A DNA stretch of 64,000 nt from Glandiceps talaboti (lineage: Eukaryota > Hemichordata > Enteropneusta > Spengelidae): positions 12,514,251-12,578,250 of the forward strand of contig NC_135554.1 of the NCBI RefSeq assembly GCF_964340395.1. The letters are read 5' to 3'. This document shows positions 26,876 through 64,000 of the stretch, piece by piece. The position numbers were made by a program, and so were the translations under genes. The notes under the pieces were generated by a model. It was not told the origin of the DNA, did not search any database, and worked only from the letters and a program-made list of their open reading frames with translations. Within the stretch, counting starts at the first letter, position 1; every line of letters begins with the position of its first letter.

Positions 26876-28333
26876 TAGCGAATTATTACTTTGACACTTA
26901 TCAAGAAACCTGATCTGAACAAGAACATCTTCAAAAACTATAGACCTGTCTCAAATTTGTCATTTCTATCCAAAGTCCTTGAACGAATCGTTGCATCGCA
27001 ATTGACAGCTATCTCAGCAAATTTAAATTGTTTACAAAATGCCAAATTGCACACCGTGCCAACCACAGTACTGAAACTGCTCTCGTACGCGTACACAATG
27101 ATATCATGCTTGCCTTGAACGAAAATATAGGATGTTGTACTCGCCATGCTTGATTTATCAGCCGCATTTGACAACATTGACGATGAGGTGCTTCTACATA
27201 ACCTTTGCTCATGACCTTGATTATATGATGCAGATGATATTCAAATTTATGTGACATGTAACACCCCCAGTGACATAGAAGTATCTCTTGAGCCATGAGT
27301 GAAAGAAATTCGTTCGTAGATGAAATGTAATTTGCTGGCACTGAATGATGATAAGACTGAGGTCGTCCAATTTTCGTCACGTTTGAAATCAAATGCTATA
27401 GAACTAGCCAGTCTGTGAGTTGGTGACCTCAATATCACTCCCCCTGTTTCCGTTCGGAATTTGGGTGTTACGTAGCGATGGTTTTATGTCCAACCATATC
27501 AGTCAGATATATAGGAATGGCTTTTTCACGATATCTAGAATTTTCAAGATTCGTAGGTTATAAGGAAACTACAGAAAAATTAATCCATGCTTTTGTAACC
27601 ACTAGGCTAGATTACTGTAATAGTCTCCTGCATGGTATCTCAAAAGACCAGCTTGCTCGCATTCAATCCATCCAAAATGCAGCCGCTCGCCTCGTCAGTC
27701 GCACTCGCAAATTTGATCACATTACCTCCATCCTAGTTGATTTACAATGGCTGCCAATTGATGCAAGGATCAAATCCAAAATCTTGTTACATACGTATAA
27801 AATTGTACACGGAATCGCACCATTGTATCTGAAAAATTTAATTGAGTTGTATGTCCCAGCTAGAGATCTTCGATCATTGAATACGTATACATTACGCTTA
27901 GTGCCACCAAGAGGCAAATTCAATAGAATGTACGGTCAAAGAGCTTTTTTTCTGTTTGCGCTCCTGCTTTGTGGAACCTTTTGCCCCTAGAAATCCGCAC
28001 CGCCGAAACAGTTGATTGTTTTAAACGCAGTTTGAAGACACATCTTTTTGTGCAATATTTCTGTTAAACTCACATTTTACAGGTACATTCATATCATTTT
28101 CCCAAGGCTTTCAATATTCGATCTTATTTGTAATTGAACATGAATTCTGTTTTAATTTTTTGCGCTTGACTATTTTTGATATGTTCTTACCTCGATCTCT
28201 TTTTATCAGTACGAGTATTGATTGCATTTTAATTCCCTTTGTTTCATGAACATTAATTACGTGTGTTTTTGTGTTTTTCTTTGTTGTGTACAATGCACTG
28301 AGACGTATGTGTAGTGCGTTCTTTAAGAATTAA

Positions 28334-28369
<36 letters not shown>

Positions 28370-28390
28370 TATAATAATAATAATAATAGT
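26876..28390 (+). mobile_element. 5'-truncated non-LTR retrotransposon (LINE), decayed
   Basis: The translation begins inside the reverse transcriptase with LIKKPDLNKNIFKNYRPVSN, continues with LDLSAAFDNIDDEVLLHNL, loses the catalytic block to a deletion, and recovers at LDYCNSLLHGISKDQLARIQ and LQWLPIDARIKSKILL in 27586-27990. Several stops and frameshifts interrupt it. The 3' end is an (AAT)n tail at 28336-28388, as expected for CR1/L2/jockey-type LINEs that end in short tandem repeats. The ~170-codon frame at 27478-27990 is the C-terminal part of this element, not a host gene. Confidence 0.85.
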
Positions 28391-29800
28391 GCATGCTACA
28401 TCGACATGAGCCTCTGAAAACTAATTTTTTTTCTCAACATTGTTAATCTCTGAGCCATATCTATGGAAAACGTATCTTATCTTGTACTCTTAATTGTGTT
28501 CCAAGAAAGAAAGCAGTAAAACATTCATGTAAAGCAAGTAGTAAATGCAATTAATTAAGAGCTGCGTGCTTAGGACATGATATTTTAATTAGTAAACACT
28601 GATTATGGCAACTGATATAGGAACGAGGAAAAAGGAAATAAATATACACAGATAATTCAAGTGGTCACACGACCTAAGTTGTTTCCTTAACAGATAGGAG
28701 GTTTTCCAGGACCCTGGAGTAATATGGCAGCCGGATGTCATAAATCATATGAACGTATCATCATTGATTATAATTTTTTATATATAGATAGAATTGTTCC
28801 ACAAAAATAAACATACACCAAAGCTTACCTCCAAATTCCCTAAATCTGCTTTAATTAAAATATATGAGATATTGAACATGAGCCAAATCATCGTATTATG
28901 ATACTTATTCTATTCCAAATATTCTGATATTTTACTTTGCATAATGACATTTATACACTGTATTGTTAGTTCACATTCGATAGCGCTTATGAAACGAATG
29001 GGAGGGGGGGAAGCAACAATCCCGATGTTATTGTATCTAAACGAACGTTACCAATCACTCTCTTCTCCATAATTGTGGTGCCGGTAATCCTTTGATCAAT
29101 TACATTTAATACAAATGTGATACTCGTGGCTTACAGTACACTAAACACTGCTTACATGTATCTTTCGCATTTAATTAGAGGCGGGGGTTCCAATATTACA
29201 TAATTAAGCTTGTAAATGTGGTTATGTACGTAGTAGTGGCTATTTCCACCCCAATCTATTACACAGACGTGCCGCGGTTACAGGATAAGACGGTACCGTT
29301 ACACAGTACGTTGTTTATAATACAAACCTCGTCGACGACAAAAGCACTTTGTCAAAAAATTACAAAACTGGCAAAGTAACAGTATATCATAGGTTAAAAT
29401 CCTTACGAAGTTGTGCTCGTCACCCAGCGTTCTCGACCATTACATCCAATCACACGTAACTCTTAGACTATGACACATATGTTCCTAATATAATTAAGAA
29501 AAACATTAAGAAATAGATTGCTGAAAAAAAAGCTAGGATAAAAATTCATTTCGGCATAGTAACGAAGCAACTTAGTCAAAAATAAAGCATACATATGCTG
29601 TCTTCCGGCCAAAGTCTGGCTGTTTCAACGACCTACATATACCCCAACATTTCACACCGCTCTAACGTCTGCTTGGCGGCATATTCTGGGTTGATTGAGC
29701 TTATAGTCTCTGTGAAAAATGCAATACTGTCTACTACCAATGGGGTGGTATAAAATTCAAGGCAAAAACCGAAGATTCCAGTATAAGATACTTAATTTTT
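28391..29800. other. Intergenic upstream of the C-type lectin gene
   Basis: No exon, RNA gene or transposon was recognised on either strand. Confidence 0.5.
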
Positions 29801-29802
29801 TT

Positions 29803-29808
29803 TATAAA
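29803..29808 (+). promoter_or_regulatory. Candidate TATA box of the C-type lectin gene
   Basis: TATAAA lies 77 bases upstream of the start codon at 29885, a plausible distance for a short 5' UTR. No transcript evidence is available. Confidence 0.35.
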
Positions 29809-29884
29809 TGAATCGTTTTCTGTACGGAAATTTGGCATACCATATTTTCTTCATTTTTGTCTTGTAAGTAAATAGATTGAGAGG

Positions 29885-56824
<26,940 letters not shown>

Positions 56825-56860
56825 GTAAGTAAAGCATTTTATATATGTCATCCATAGAGG

Positions 56861-56965
<105 letters not shown>

Positions 56966-57232
56966 TAGATAATACTTTTTAACAAAAACCAAATTTAAAC
57001 AATGTCTTCCGTAAGGGTAATCTTGAGGTGTGTTTTTTGTTCCTACACATAATAATTGCTGGAATGCAAAAATCTTGCCTATAAGTAGGATATCGTTTAG
57101 TCCATGACATACCTCTCTACGAGAAATGTGAAAGGACTTTGCAGTATCAATCTAAGTATATAGTGGAACAGGTGTAATGGTTTTAGTACAACTGGTTTGA
57201 TGAGTTTCATTAGTACTATAGACATGAAAAAG

Positions 57233-57235
<3 letters not shown>

Positions 57236-57271
<36 letters not shown>

Positions 57272-57296
57272 ATGTCTGTCTGTCTGTCTGTCTGTG
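57236..57296. repeat. (CTGT)n microsatellite
   Basis: CTGT repeats with one CTAT/GTAT variant. Cys-Leu-Ser-Val frames here are artefacts. Confidence 0.95.
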
Positions 57297-57469
57297 TAAA
57301 CAAGTTAAAGTCAACTGCTGGACCAATTGCTTTGATATTTGGTGGTCATTCTATCTACTTTGAGTGCACGTGTCTCGTTTGAAGATTGTTTCAATGAAAA
57401 TAATCGGATCAGTGATGTGCGTTTTGGGTCAAAAATATGATTTTTTGTAAAAAGGAAAAAAAAAACTTA

Positions 57470-57790
57470 AACTCCACAACAACTGGGCAGATTGGCCTGA
57501 ATGTTAGTGGGAACGTTCATAGCGGTGAGCAGATTAAGATTTGTACAGGACATGATGATTTAATAAGTAATATGGAAATTAGGGCTAGAAATGTGAAATG
57601 CTAAAAAAGCTCTACATCTGTCAAAAATCTTTAATTCCAAAACTACTGAGCAGATTGGGCTGAAATTCAATAGGGATGCATCTGGGGGTGTATAGATGAA
57701 GAAATACTAAGAACCTAATGATCTCATCAGTAATATGCAAATTATGTGTAAAAATATTTATATCTCAAATGTACTTGGTCAGTGAGAATG
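57470..57790. repeat. Diverged tandem units, 'GGGCAGATTGG' type
   Basis: Two units share CAACTGGGCAGATTGGCCTGAA / CTACTGAGCAGATTGGGCTGAA and, later, GATGATTTAATAAGTAATATG / AATGATCTCATCAGTAATATG, about 160 bp apart. Confidence 0.6.
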
Positions 57791-57856
57791 AAACTTGGTG
57801 AGAGAAGTATCATTCTGCAGATTGCTTCAAAACGTTTTTAACAAAATTGAAGCTAG

Positions 57857-58165
57857 CAACTATGACCACGCCCTTAGCAACAACCACATGGTAACATATT
57901 TTGTTCAAATAACAACATCAACTGGTAGGCAAGTGAGTAAACATTCAAAAAATATATGCAAATATCCCTAGCAACCATGAACACGCCCATAGTAACAGCC
58001 AAACAGTGGTGCAAAGATAACAACGGAGATCATTAGACAGGTGACTAAACATTCTAAAAGTGTATGCAACGTGATCACGCCCATAGCAACAGCCAAATGA
58101 TCGTGTATATTGCGAAGATAACAACATATGGTTGGATTGGCAACTGAATGGTCATTCAGCAAGTG
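57857..58165. repeat. Three diverged tandem units of about 105 bp
   Basis: Three units share CACGCCC.TAG.AACA.CCA, then ATAACAAC and a GG..GG.(A/G)A.TGA segment, starting near 57872, 57972 and 58076. Confidence 0.65.
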
Positions 58166-59067
58166 AACACATATTCTAGTGTGGATCAGCATGTGGATAA
58201 TTTTTTTTTTAAAAACTGTACATTTGTACTTCAATGCCACTGGCGCTATTTCTGAAATGAAATTATTCAAATTTACAGGGATACGCATACATACATGTGT
58301 ACATTTACCTATGCATACATATCTAGAACAAACGTTAGGATTGCTTAATGGTATCATTGAACATAATGATTTTTTTAATTCAGCTCTACATCTGTGACTT
58401 TTGAAGTCCCATGGAAAGTTGTCGAAGAAGCTGTTCAAATGACCGCTACATATTCTCAGTAAACGAAAGCTTGACTCGATTTCACTCGGCCTTCGCGATC
58501 CCCTACATATCCAAGATACTGTAGAAATTATTGACTCTATTATGCCAAGATGTAGCAGACAATTAAACTTGTTGCTTATCAGTTGGAAAGTAAATAATTA
58601 GCCCCATAAAACTCATTGAGACCACGTGTCGTCATTTTAGTGTCACTTTACCCTGTTGTCTAGCTGTGGACTCAAACTTCATTAATTTAGTTACTAGTAT
58701 CCATGGTTACCATGATACCGGTCTATACTCTGATTCTATACAACTCGCTTATGGCATGCGACACCGTTACATAACACTCAGTTCAAGAATTTCGCGATCC
58801 ATGACACAATGAAGTGAATTTCCATGGCTCTCAAGTTTGTTTGGTTTCTCGAAATCTAATAATCAGATCTGGACAGAACCTTATCGATATATTTTGATAT
58901 ACATACCTTTTAATACAATCAACTCAAATACCTTGAATGGTCTAGAACGAAGCCAATCAATAATCGAAAATTGGGGAAAATTTGACCCAATTTAATCACA
59001 TGCAACACAGTAAAATTTTGAAACAACATTTACTTTCTCATTTGCATTGTCCTGATAATATCAATAT
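58166..59067. other. Intron between lectin copy A and copy B, no gene seen
   Basis: No exon was recognised. If copy A splices into copy B, this lies in the joining intron (56825-59261). Confidence 0.5.
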
Positions 59068-59261
59068 GAATGCAGCAGGAGCGTCATGCTAAATATTTTT
59101 ACGTTGGCCTATTGGTGATTTTAAATAATATTACAAAGCATACACACTCGTCTTAAGGGATTTCGAATATGAATGAAAGAAAGTGTTTTCGAATTCACCA
59201 TTGTATTGTTATGTACTCGAATAGTTTCCTGATGTACACAAAGTATGCTTTATTTTTCTAG

Positions 59262-60179
59262 GCAGAGATGGTAATTTGAAATATGAAGGTATTTTCTTAT
59301 AGTGTAAAGTGGCACATTGATATCATAACTTTTAATTGCTGATCTAGTGAAGCCAATCACATGATTACCATCTCCCACTGGATGTTTCAGATTGCTATCC
59401 TGGCTGGATATACCGATCTCCATATTGCTATTACATTTCAAGTGATACACGGTCATGGACCAGTGCCGAAACGTATTGTAGAGATAATTATGCAGATCTT
59501 GCAAGCGTACACAGTACAAATGAAAATGTAAGCTATAAGTAATCAACAATATAATTTTTAATAATGTTTTCATTCATACATTCATGTAGTTAGCATCCAT
59601 CAGGACAACGAATTTTGGTTTTTCCAAAACATGGTAATTTGTTATGATGCATCACGTTACAATTTATATGTACTTTGATAGAATACACAATATTTGTCTT
59701 TTTTCAGGCAATGAAAATATGCGAGACCTAAAGGACCATCGACTCGTAGGGACAAAGTACTTAGGTCACACGTAACTGATAGAGATAGATAGTATTATAT
59801 TATAATTATACAATCACGTAATTTGTCATAAACATGGAATAATAATGAAGATTTCAAACGTTTTAGCTCGCATCCAAAAAAAATCGTTTCAAATCGCCAT
59901 TATTAATCCATTTTTTCTGAGCAACATGGAATTTATGACGTTGACTCGTCGTATACGTAGAACGACCAAGGCATAAAACCAAGTCACATGATTTGGTCGA
60001 ACGCTTTCTAATTTGCTGTCGCGTGGCTTGGCTTTTGAATCAGTTTCATCTTTGTCATCTCTGTAGACTTGGATACGTGACCAAATATCAGGAGATTCTT
60101 GGATAGGTCTCCATTGCAGAGGTTGTGGACGTTCTAACCGTAACTTTAAATGGAATGATGGATTGTCCGTTACTTACAC
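59262..60179 (+). CDS. C-type lectin domain copy B, exons 2'-4' (continues beyond window)
   Basis: Exons 59262-59288, 59391-59527 and 60067-60179 are near-identical to copy A exons 2-4 and keep the same phases and splice sites. Visible changes include DDN to DGN, PHCYY to PYCYY, IHSSSEN to VHSTNEN, GRFNRN to GRSNRN and GSS to GLS. The copy A signal-peptide exon is absent: homology begins at GAATGCAGCAG (59068) and the old exon-1 donor GT reads GA at 59079-59080. The fifth CTLD exon is expected just past 64000, since the paralogous intron reaches the window end. Copy B is therefore probably a second CTLD of the same transcript rather than a separate gene; a pseudogene is the alternative. Confidence 0.72.
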
Positions 60180-63055
60180 GTAAGTCAAAGTCAAGAAATT
60201 TTGTCATACGTACAATATTCATTGACAAATATAAAGTACACAATGAATTTAACTTAAATATTACTTTATTTATTCAGATAATCAACTGGAAAAAGTTTCA
60301 AATGTGAAAATTATTTTATTGATGTTTGTAATTTATTTCCTCCACTAATTGAAAACTGAACACGGGATTTGTCATGTAAACTCAAAATACATTTTCTTAT
60401 CATTCAATAGTTAGCCAGTTGACACCTGGAATTCAAAGAAAGGGGTCCTAAATTACCGAAGATATGTTAATGAGGTCAAAGACCGGTTAAGTGGCATAAT
60501 TAAATACTCAAAATGACGTCATATGTACACACAGACACACATTTCAATTGTGTCAAACTTTGAAACCCTTGCAATTTCCAATGACTTCTTGAAATCTCAA
60601 ATACTACTCTTTTAAAGTCTTAAATATATAACCAATTTGAAAGTTCTAGTATTCAATATATGCGTAACACCACTATTTGAAAGTGTTATATGTAATATGT
60701 AAAACCACTGGACTTGACACAACCTCAGTGTCTTAAAATTCTAATCTTTTGAAACTCTTATTATATAAAACCTTTTTGAAACTCTCAATATGTAATATCA
60801 TACTTTGAAACTCTCAGGATTTGAAATTTTTGAAAGAGTCTTAGAATTTAAAACCAATCTTTTGAAAATTTTAAAACCATGCTCAAATCTCTCAAATATG
60901 TGAAACCCCTATTTTAAACTCTCAGGATTTCACAAAACTTTGAGCGTGTCTTAGAATTAAAGAACAATCTTTGAATGAGTCAATATGTAAACAGCACTCT
61001 GTAAAACTGGATATGACACAACTTTGTGAGTGTCTTAAAATCTAAAACAATTTTTGAAAATCTCAATATGTAAAATCACACCACATTTTAATAAATTATA
61101 GCTAAAATGATGTTGGCGCGGTGTTTCACTCCTGTAACATGACATTTATTACACATCCTCAGACAACTTCTAATGTAAAAGAAAAATATACATAGGTGCC
61201 CTGCACAGAGGGGATGTAGAAATAGTCAAGTTGAAATGTTGATTATCAGTTATAAAAAAAAATGAAGCAATTAAAATCATCAAGTACATGTGCAATGTTA
61301 TCAAGCCTGTTTTACTGCACTGTAAAATAATAGCAATGATTATCAGTGTTCAATGTGATTGGCCAAACGATCCTGCTGTGTTTGCTTTGTCTCTCCTATT
61401 GTTAGTCTAGAGTTGAACTATCTCTAGCTCTGTGTTAAAAGCGCAATGTCCCATGAGAGAAACACCAAGTGTTCAATGTGGTTGGCCAAACGATCCTGCT
61501 GTGTTTGCTGTGTCTCTGTTATTGTTAGTCTAGAGTTGAAATATATCTAGCTCTGTGTCAAAAGCGCAATGTCCCATGAGTGAAACACCAAGCCTACATC
61601 ATTTTAGCTGTAGGATATGACACAACATTGTGAGTGTCTTTGAATTTGAAAAAGTGATGGTGTTGGGACGCTAGAACGTCTGAGAGGTTGGTATTTGGTA
61701 TCAGCTGGTGTCCTTATGTTGTTGAAAGTTTGGTTTTCTGCCATCTGCATTTAAATGGAGAGAAAGGAAAGAAAAATACAAAGTATAGATTTATATACAA
61801 TTTGGCTATTTATGATAACAATAACACGTGAAAAACACTATAATTACAAATACTACTATTTCTATTCAGTAGAACACCAGTGCTGTACTTAAATTTGAAA
61901 ATTATTGAAAGTATTCTGTAAGTATTATGTATCATATGATTGCCATACTAATATGTGTTAAGTTAAGATGAAAGACTTAACATTTAAAAATCTTTCTCTT
62001 CTGTTATCAAAATTAAGTCTTTTCTTTCACAGTATAAACAGTTACATGTTAAAAAGACTTATTACCCTAAACAGTTACTGTTAACAATATCACATCTTCC
62101 TTCTAACACATTTGTAGCATAAGTCAATTTTGCAGATGTAGCAGACCCACCTTCCTTTCTTAATATGTATCCATGTCCAGTCTCAACATACATATATTAT
62201 TCTAACACCAATTTAAATGAACTACATATATAATATAGACCTTGTCACATTGTATTCATTAACACTGCAGGCATTGCCAAACCTATATGGAGAAAAAGGT
62301 ATAAGTGGGTAAATGCCTCATTGTAAGAAAGAAGTATTGACCAATCAACTTGATTCAAATTTGTACCCCAACAGAAATGTTGTACAGTATACATATGTTG
62401 ACTAATCATGAGGGCAACACATACATCTATTTCCTTGAGGGACTGTGGGTCACCATATCATTGATCATTCAGCATGTATTTAGTAACACAGCCCATTAAT
62501 TACCACATTGTATGTCGTGCCTAAAAATTGTATTGTACATGTATACCCTAGAGTTTTCAAATGACAACAGTGAAGATATATAGCTTGAAAAACAACACAG
62601 AAATCTGCAAAACTTTAATCCTTTAACCCTTTACTTCCTATATAGTCGGCCCTATATAGGACCCCTAGGGCATGAATAAATATCTAGAGACTTACTTCTC
62701 AAGACATTATAACTTTTATAAGCTTAGGACTTTGTTTCTATGACAACTGACCCAACTTAAATGTGGTGTATGTAAAGTTAAGATGTTACAGTGTATAAAA
62801 GGTCATTGTTAAGCAAATTGGCATGTTATTATGCAAATGTTACTATTGATTATTCTTCTTATTCACTGCTTATTTAAAATAAAATCAATCCAAAAGTATG
62901 AATAAAGTTTATTTTACTCATCACTACTGTTTTTTGTCCTACAATTATCCTACTCTACAGTTTCTCCCTTTTCCTAGCTAATTCCCTACCTGCACATCTG
63001 GATCATTGTACTGGTAATCATCCAATAAGTGATATCATTATAATAATAAATCCAA
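60180..63055 (+). other. Intron 4' of lectin copy B
   Basis: Paralogue of 30900-33649 with no exon seen. It includes the TTTGAAACTCTCAAT-type degenerate array at about 60560-61080. Confidence 0.65.
61347..61593. repeat. Two-unit tandem duplication specific to copy B
   Basis: The units 61347-61469 and 61470-61593 both run from TGTTCAATGTG to AACACCAAG. Copy A has a single unit (near 32075-32202, with TGTTCAATGTG at its start), so the duplication arose in copy B. Confidence 0.85.
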
Positions 63056-63068
63056 TTTCTCTACAGAC

Positions 63069-63561
63069 ATGCAAGGAATTTAAATCTTGAAACAGAAAAG
63101 CTTCTTGTGTCAGCATTGATTCAGTGTCACTTCGACTACGCCTGTTCGGCATGGTACTCAGGTCTTCCTTAATGATCTAAGTCCGGGCTGCAGGTGGCAC
63201 AAAACATGGTTATTAGATTTCTATTAGATGCCCCCCCCCCCCCAGAACTCACATTGGGATGGACGAATTTCATAAAGTGGGACTATTGCCAGTTGAACAG
63301 AGAGTCAGTCAACTCAAATTAAATCACATTTTAAACATCTATAATGGCTATGCGCCTCAATACATGAGAAACCAAATACACATATATAGAAGTAGTTATA
63401 ATACGAGAAATATCATTTCAACCTTCAAGATTCCCAGAGTTAAAGGCTATGGTATTCATACTTTTAGGTGCACTGGTACTGCAGTATGGAACAGTTTACC
63501 ACTGCCAATACGGCATTCTCAGTGTAAAAGTACATCCAAGAAATCGGTAAAACACATTTAA
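63069..63561 (+). mobile_element. LINE C-terminal fragment, copy B (uninterrupted)
   Basis: Paralogue of 33650-33967 plus 53979-54052. The 100-codon frame at 63259-63561 reads VGLLPVEQRVSQLKLNHILN and later VKGYGIHTFRCTGTAVWNSL, then ends at TAA. It predates the duplication and carries the empty site for the 20-kb element at TCA 63357-63359. Confidence 0.85.
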
Positions 63562-63567
63562 TGCCAA

Positions 63568-64000
63568 CCTGCGGAGAAAACTTTAACGTTCTCCATATCT
63601 TACTGAAAGCACAAGAGAACTTAAATGACATTTATTTGACGAAATGTTATATTTCTCTAGATTTCACTGAATATTTGGTATATTGATTATTGACTTTAAA
63701 AGAATCATGTGCTTGAAAATCACTAAAAAACAAAACAATATTGACTGCTCTCGTCAATTGTTGATATTTTTGATAGTTTTAGCGCCATTTTTTTCCAAGG
63801 AATAATATCAATATGATTTTTTGTAAATGCAAACTGGTCAAAAAATTACTTTTTTCGAAATTTAAGGAAAAAATAAAACAATTAGTACTTTACTAACGGA
63901 AATGTTGGCCTATAAAACATGCATTTTGTTCAATTTCACCCTCAAGGCCTATGGCCTCCCTAACTGTATTTAATGTTTGCATGCAATAATTATGTCAATT
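63568..64000 (+). other. Resumed duplication up to the window end
   Basis: From CCTGCGGAGAAAAC this matches copy A from 56157 to about 56544. In copy A the last CTLD exon follows about 125 bp later, so its counterpart should lie just beyond the window. Confidence 0.7.

Larger units (their letters stand above)
59068..64000 (+). repeat. Segmental duplication of the lectin locus (copy B)
   Basis: Bases 59068-63560 align in order with copy A 29944-33967 plus 53979-54052, and 63568-63974 aligns with 56157-56544. By eye the two are very similar, with scattered substitutions and a few indels: about 156 bp more in copy B near 59650-59815, and a 123-bp tandem duplication at 61347-61593. Copy B lacks the 20-kb element. 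Confidence 0.9.

Noticed and set aside
27478-27990. 170-codon frame considered as a host gene
   Set aside because: Its motifs are those of the LINE C-terminal region and it runs into an (AAT)n LINE tail.

Overview
This window looks like nuclear DNA of an invertebrate animal. Genes are split into many short exons with GT-AG introns. Microsatellites are dense, several degenerate non-LTR retrotransposons (LINEs) and DNA transposons are present, and there is nothing operon-like. The gene content (a long secreted FN3-repeat protein, a C-type lectin, an N-terminal piece of a large lipid transfer protein) fits a marine invertebrate, but I cannot name the species or phylum from sequence alone.

Region 1 (1-19,900, + strand) is the 3' part of one large gene. 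I could join 38 exons in frame (about 2,386 residues) down to a stop at 19,844-19,846 and an AATAAA at 19,900. The product is a tandem array of about 19 fibronectin-III-like modules, with a DUF642/galactose-binding-like domain between modules 15 and 16 and a Cys-rich insert near module 12. Its 5' end lies before the window.

Region 2 (20-26 kb) has large CTAT/CTGT microsatellites and three minus-strand exons resembling the N-terminus of vitellogenin/apoB/MTP-type proteins. A signal-peptide-like exon of unknown identity lies on the opposite strand. Region 3 (26.9-28.4 kb) is a 5'-truncated, decayed LINE with an (AAT)n tail.

Region 4 (29.8-64 kb) is a C-type lectin locus. Copy A has a signal-peptide exon at 29,885, three more exons to 30,899, and its last CTLD exon at 56,670-56,824. 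A partial second copy (B, from 59,068) repeats exons 2-4 plus the following intron, but lacks the signal-peptide exon and has a broken exon-1 donor. The duplicated unit begins and ends in phase 1, so copy A can splice in frame into copy B to make a two-CTLD protein. The long intron of copy A is split by a 20,008-bp element (33,968-53,975) with identical 259-bp terminal inverted repeats starting CACTAGTAG and a TCA target duplication. Copy B carries the matching empty site at 63,357. The element is full of older transposon debris and shows no recognisable transposase. Inside it I found at least seven tiny palindromic insertions (24-45 bp) flanked by 7-bp target duplications, two of which can be checked against an uninterrupted sequence. 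They could be excision footprints or an undescribed class of miniature elements. A decayed piggyBac transposase lies just outside the element.
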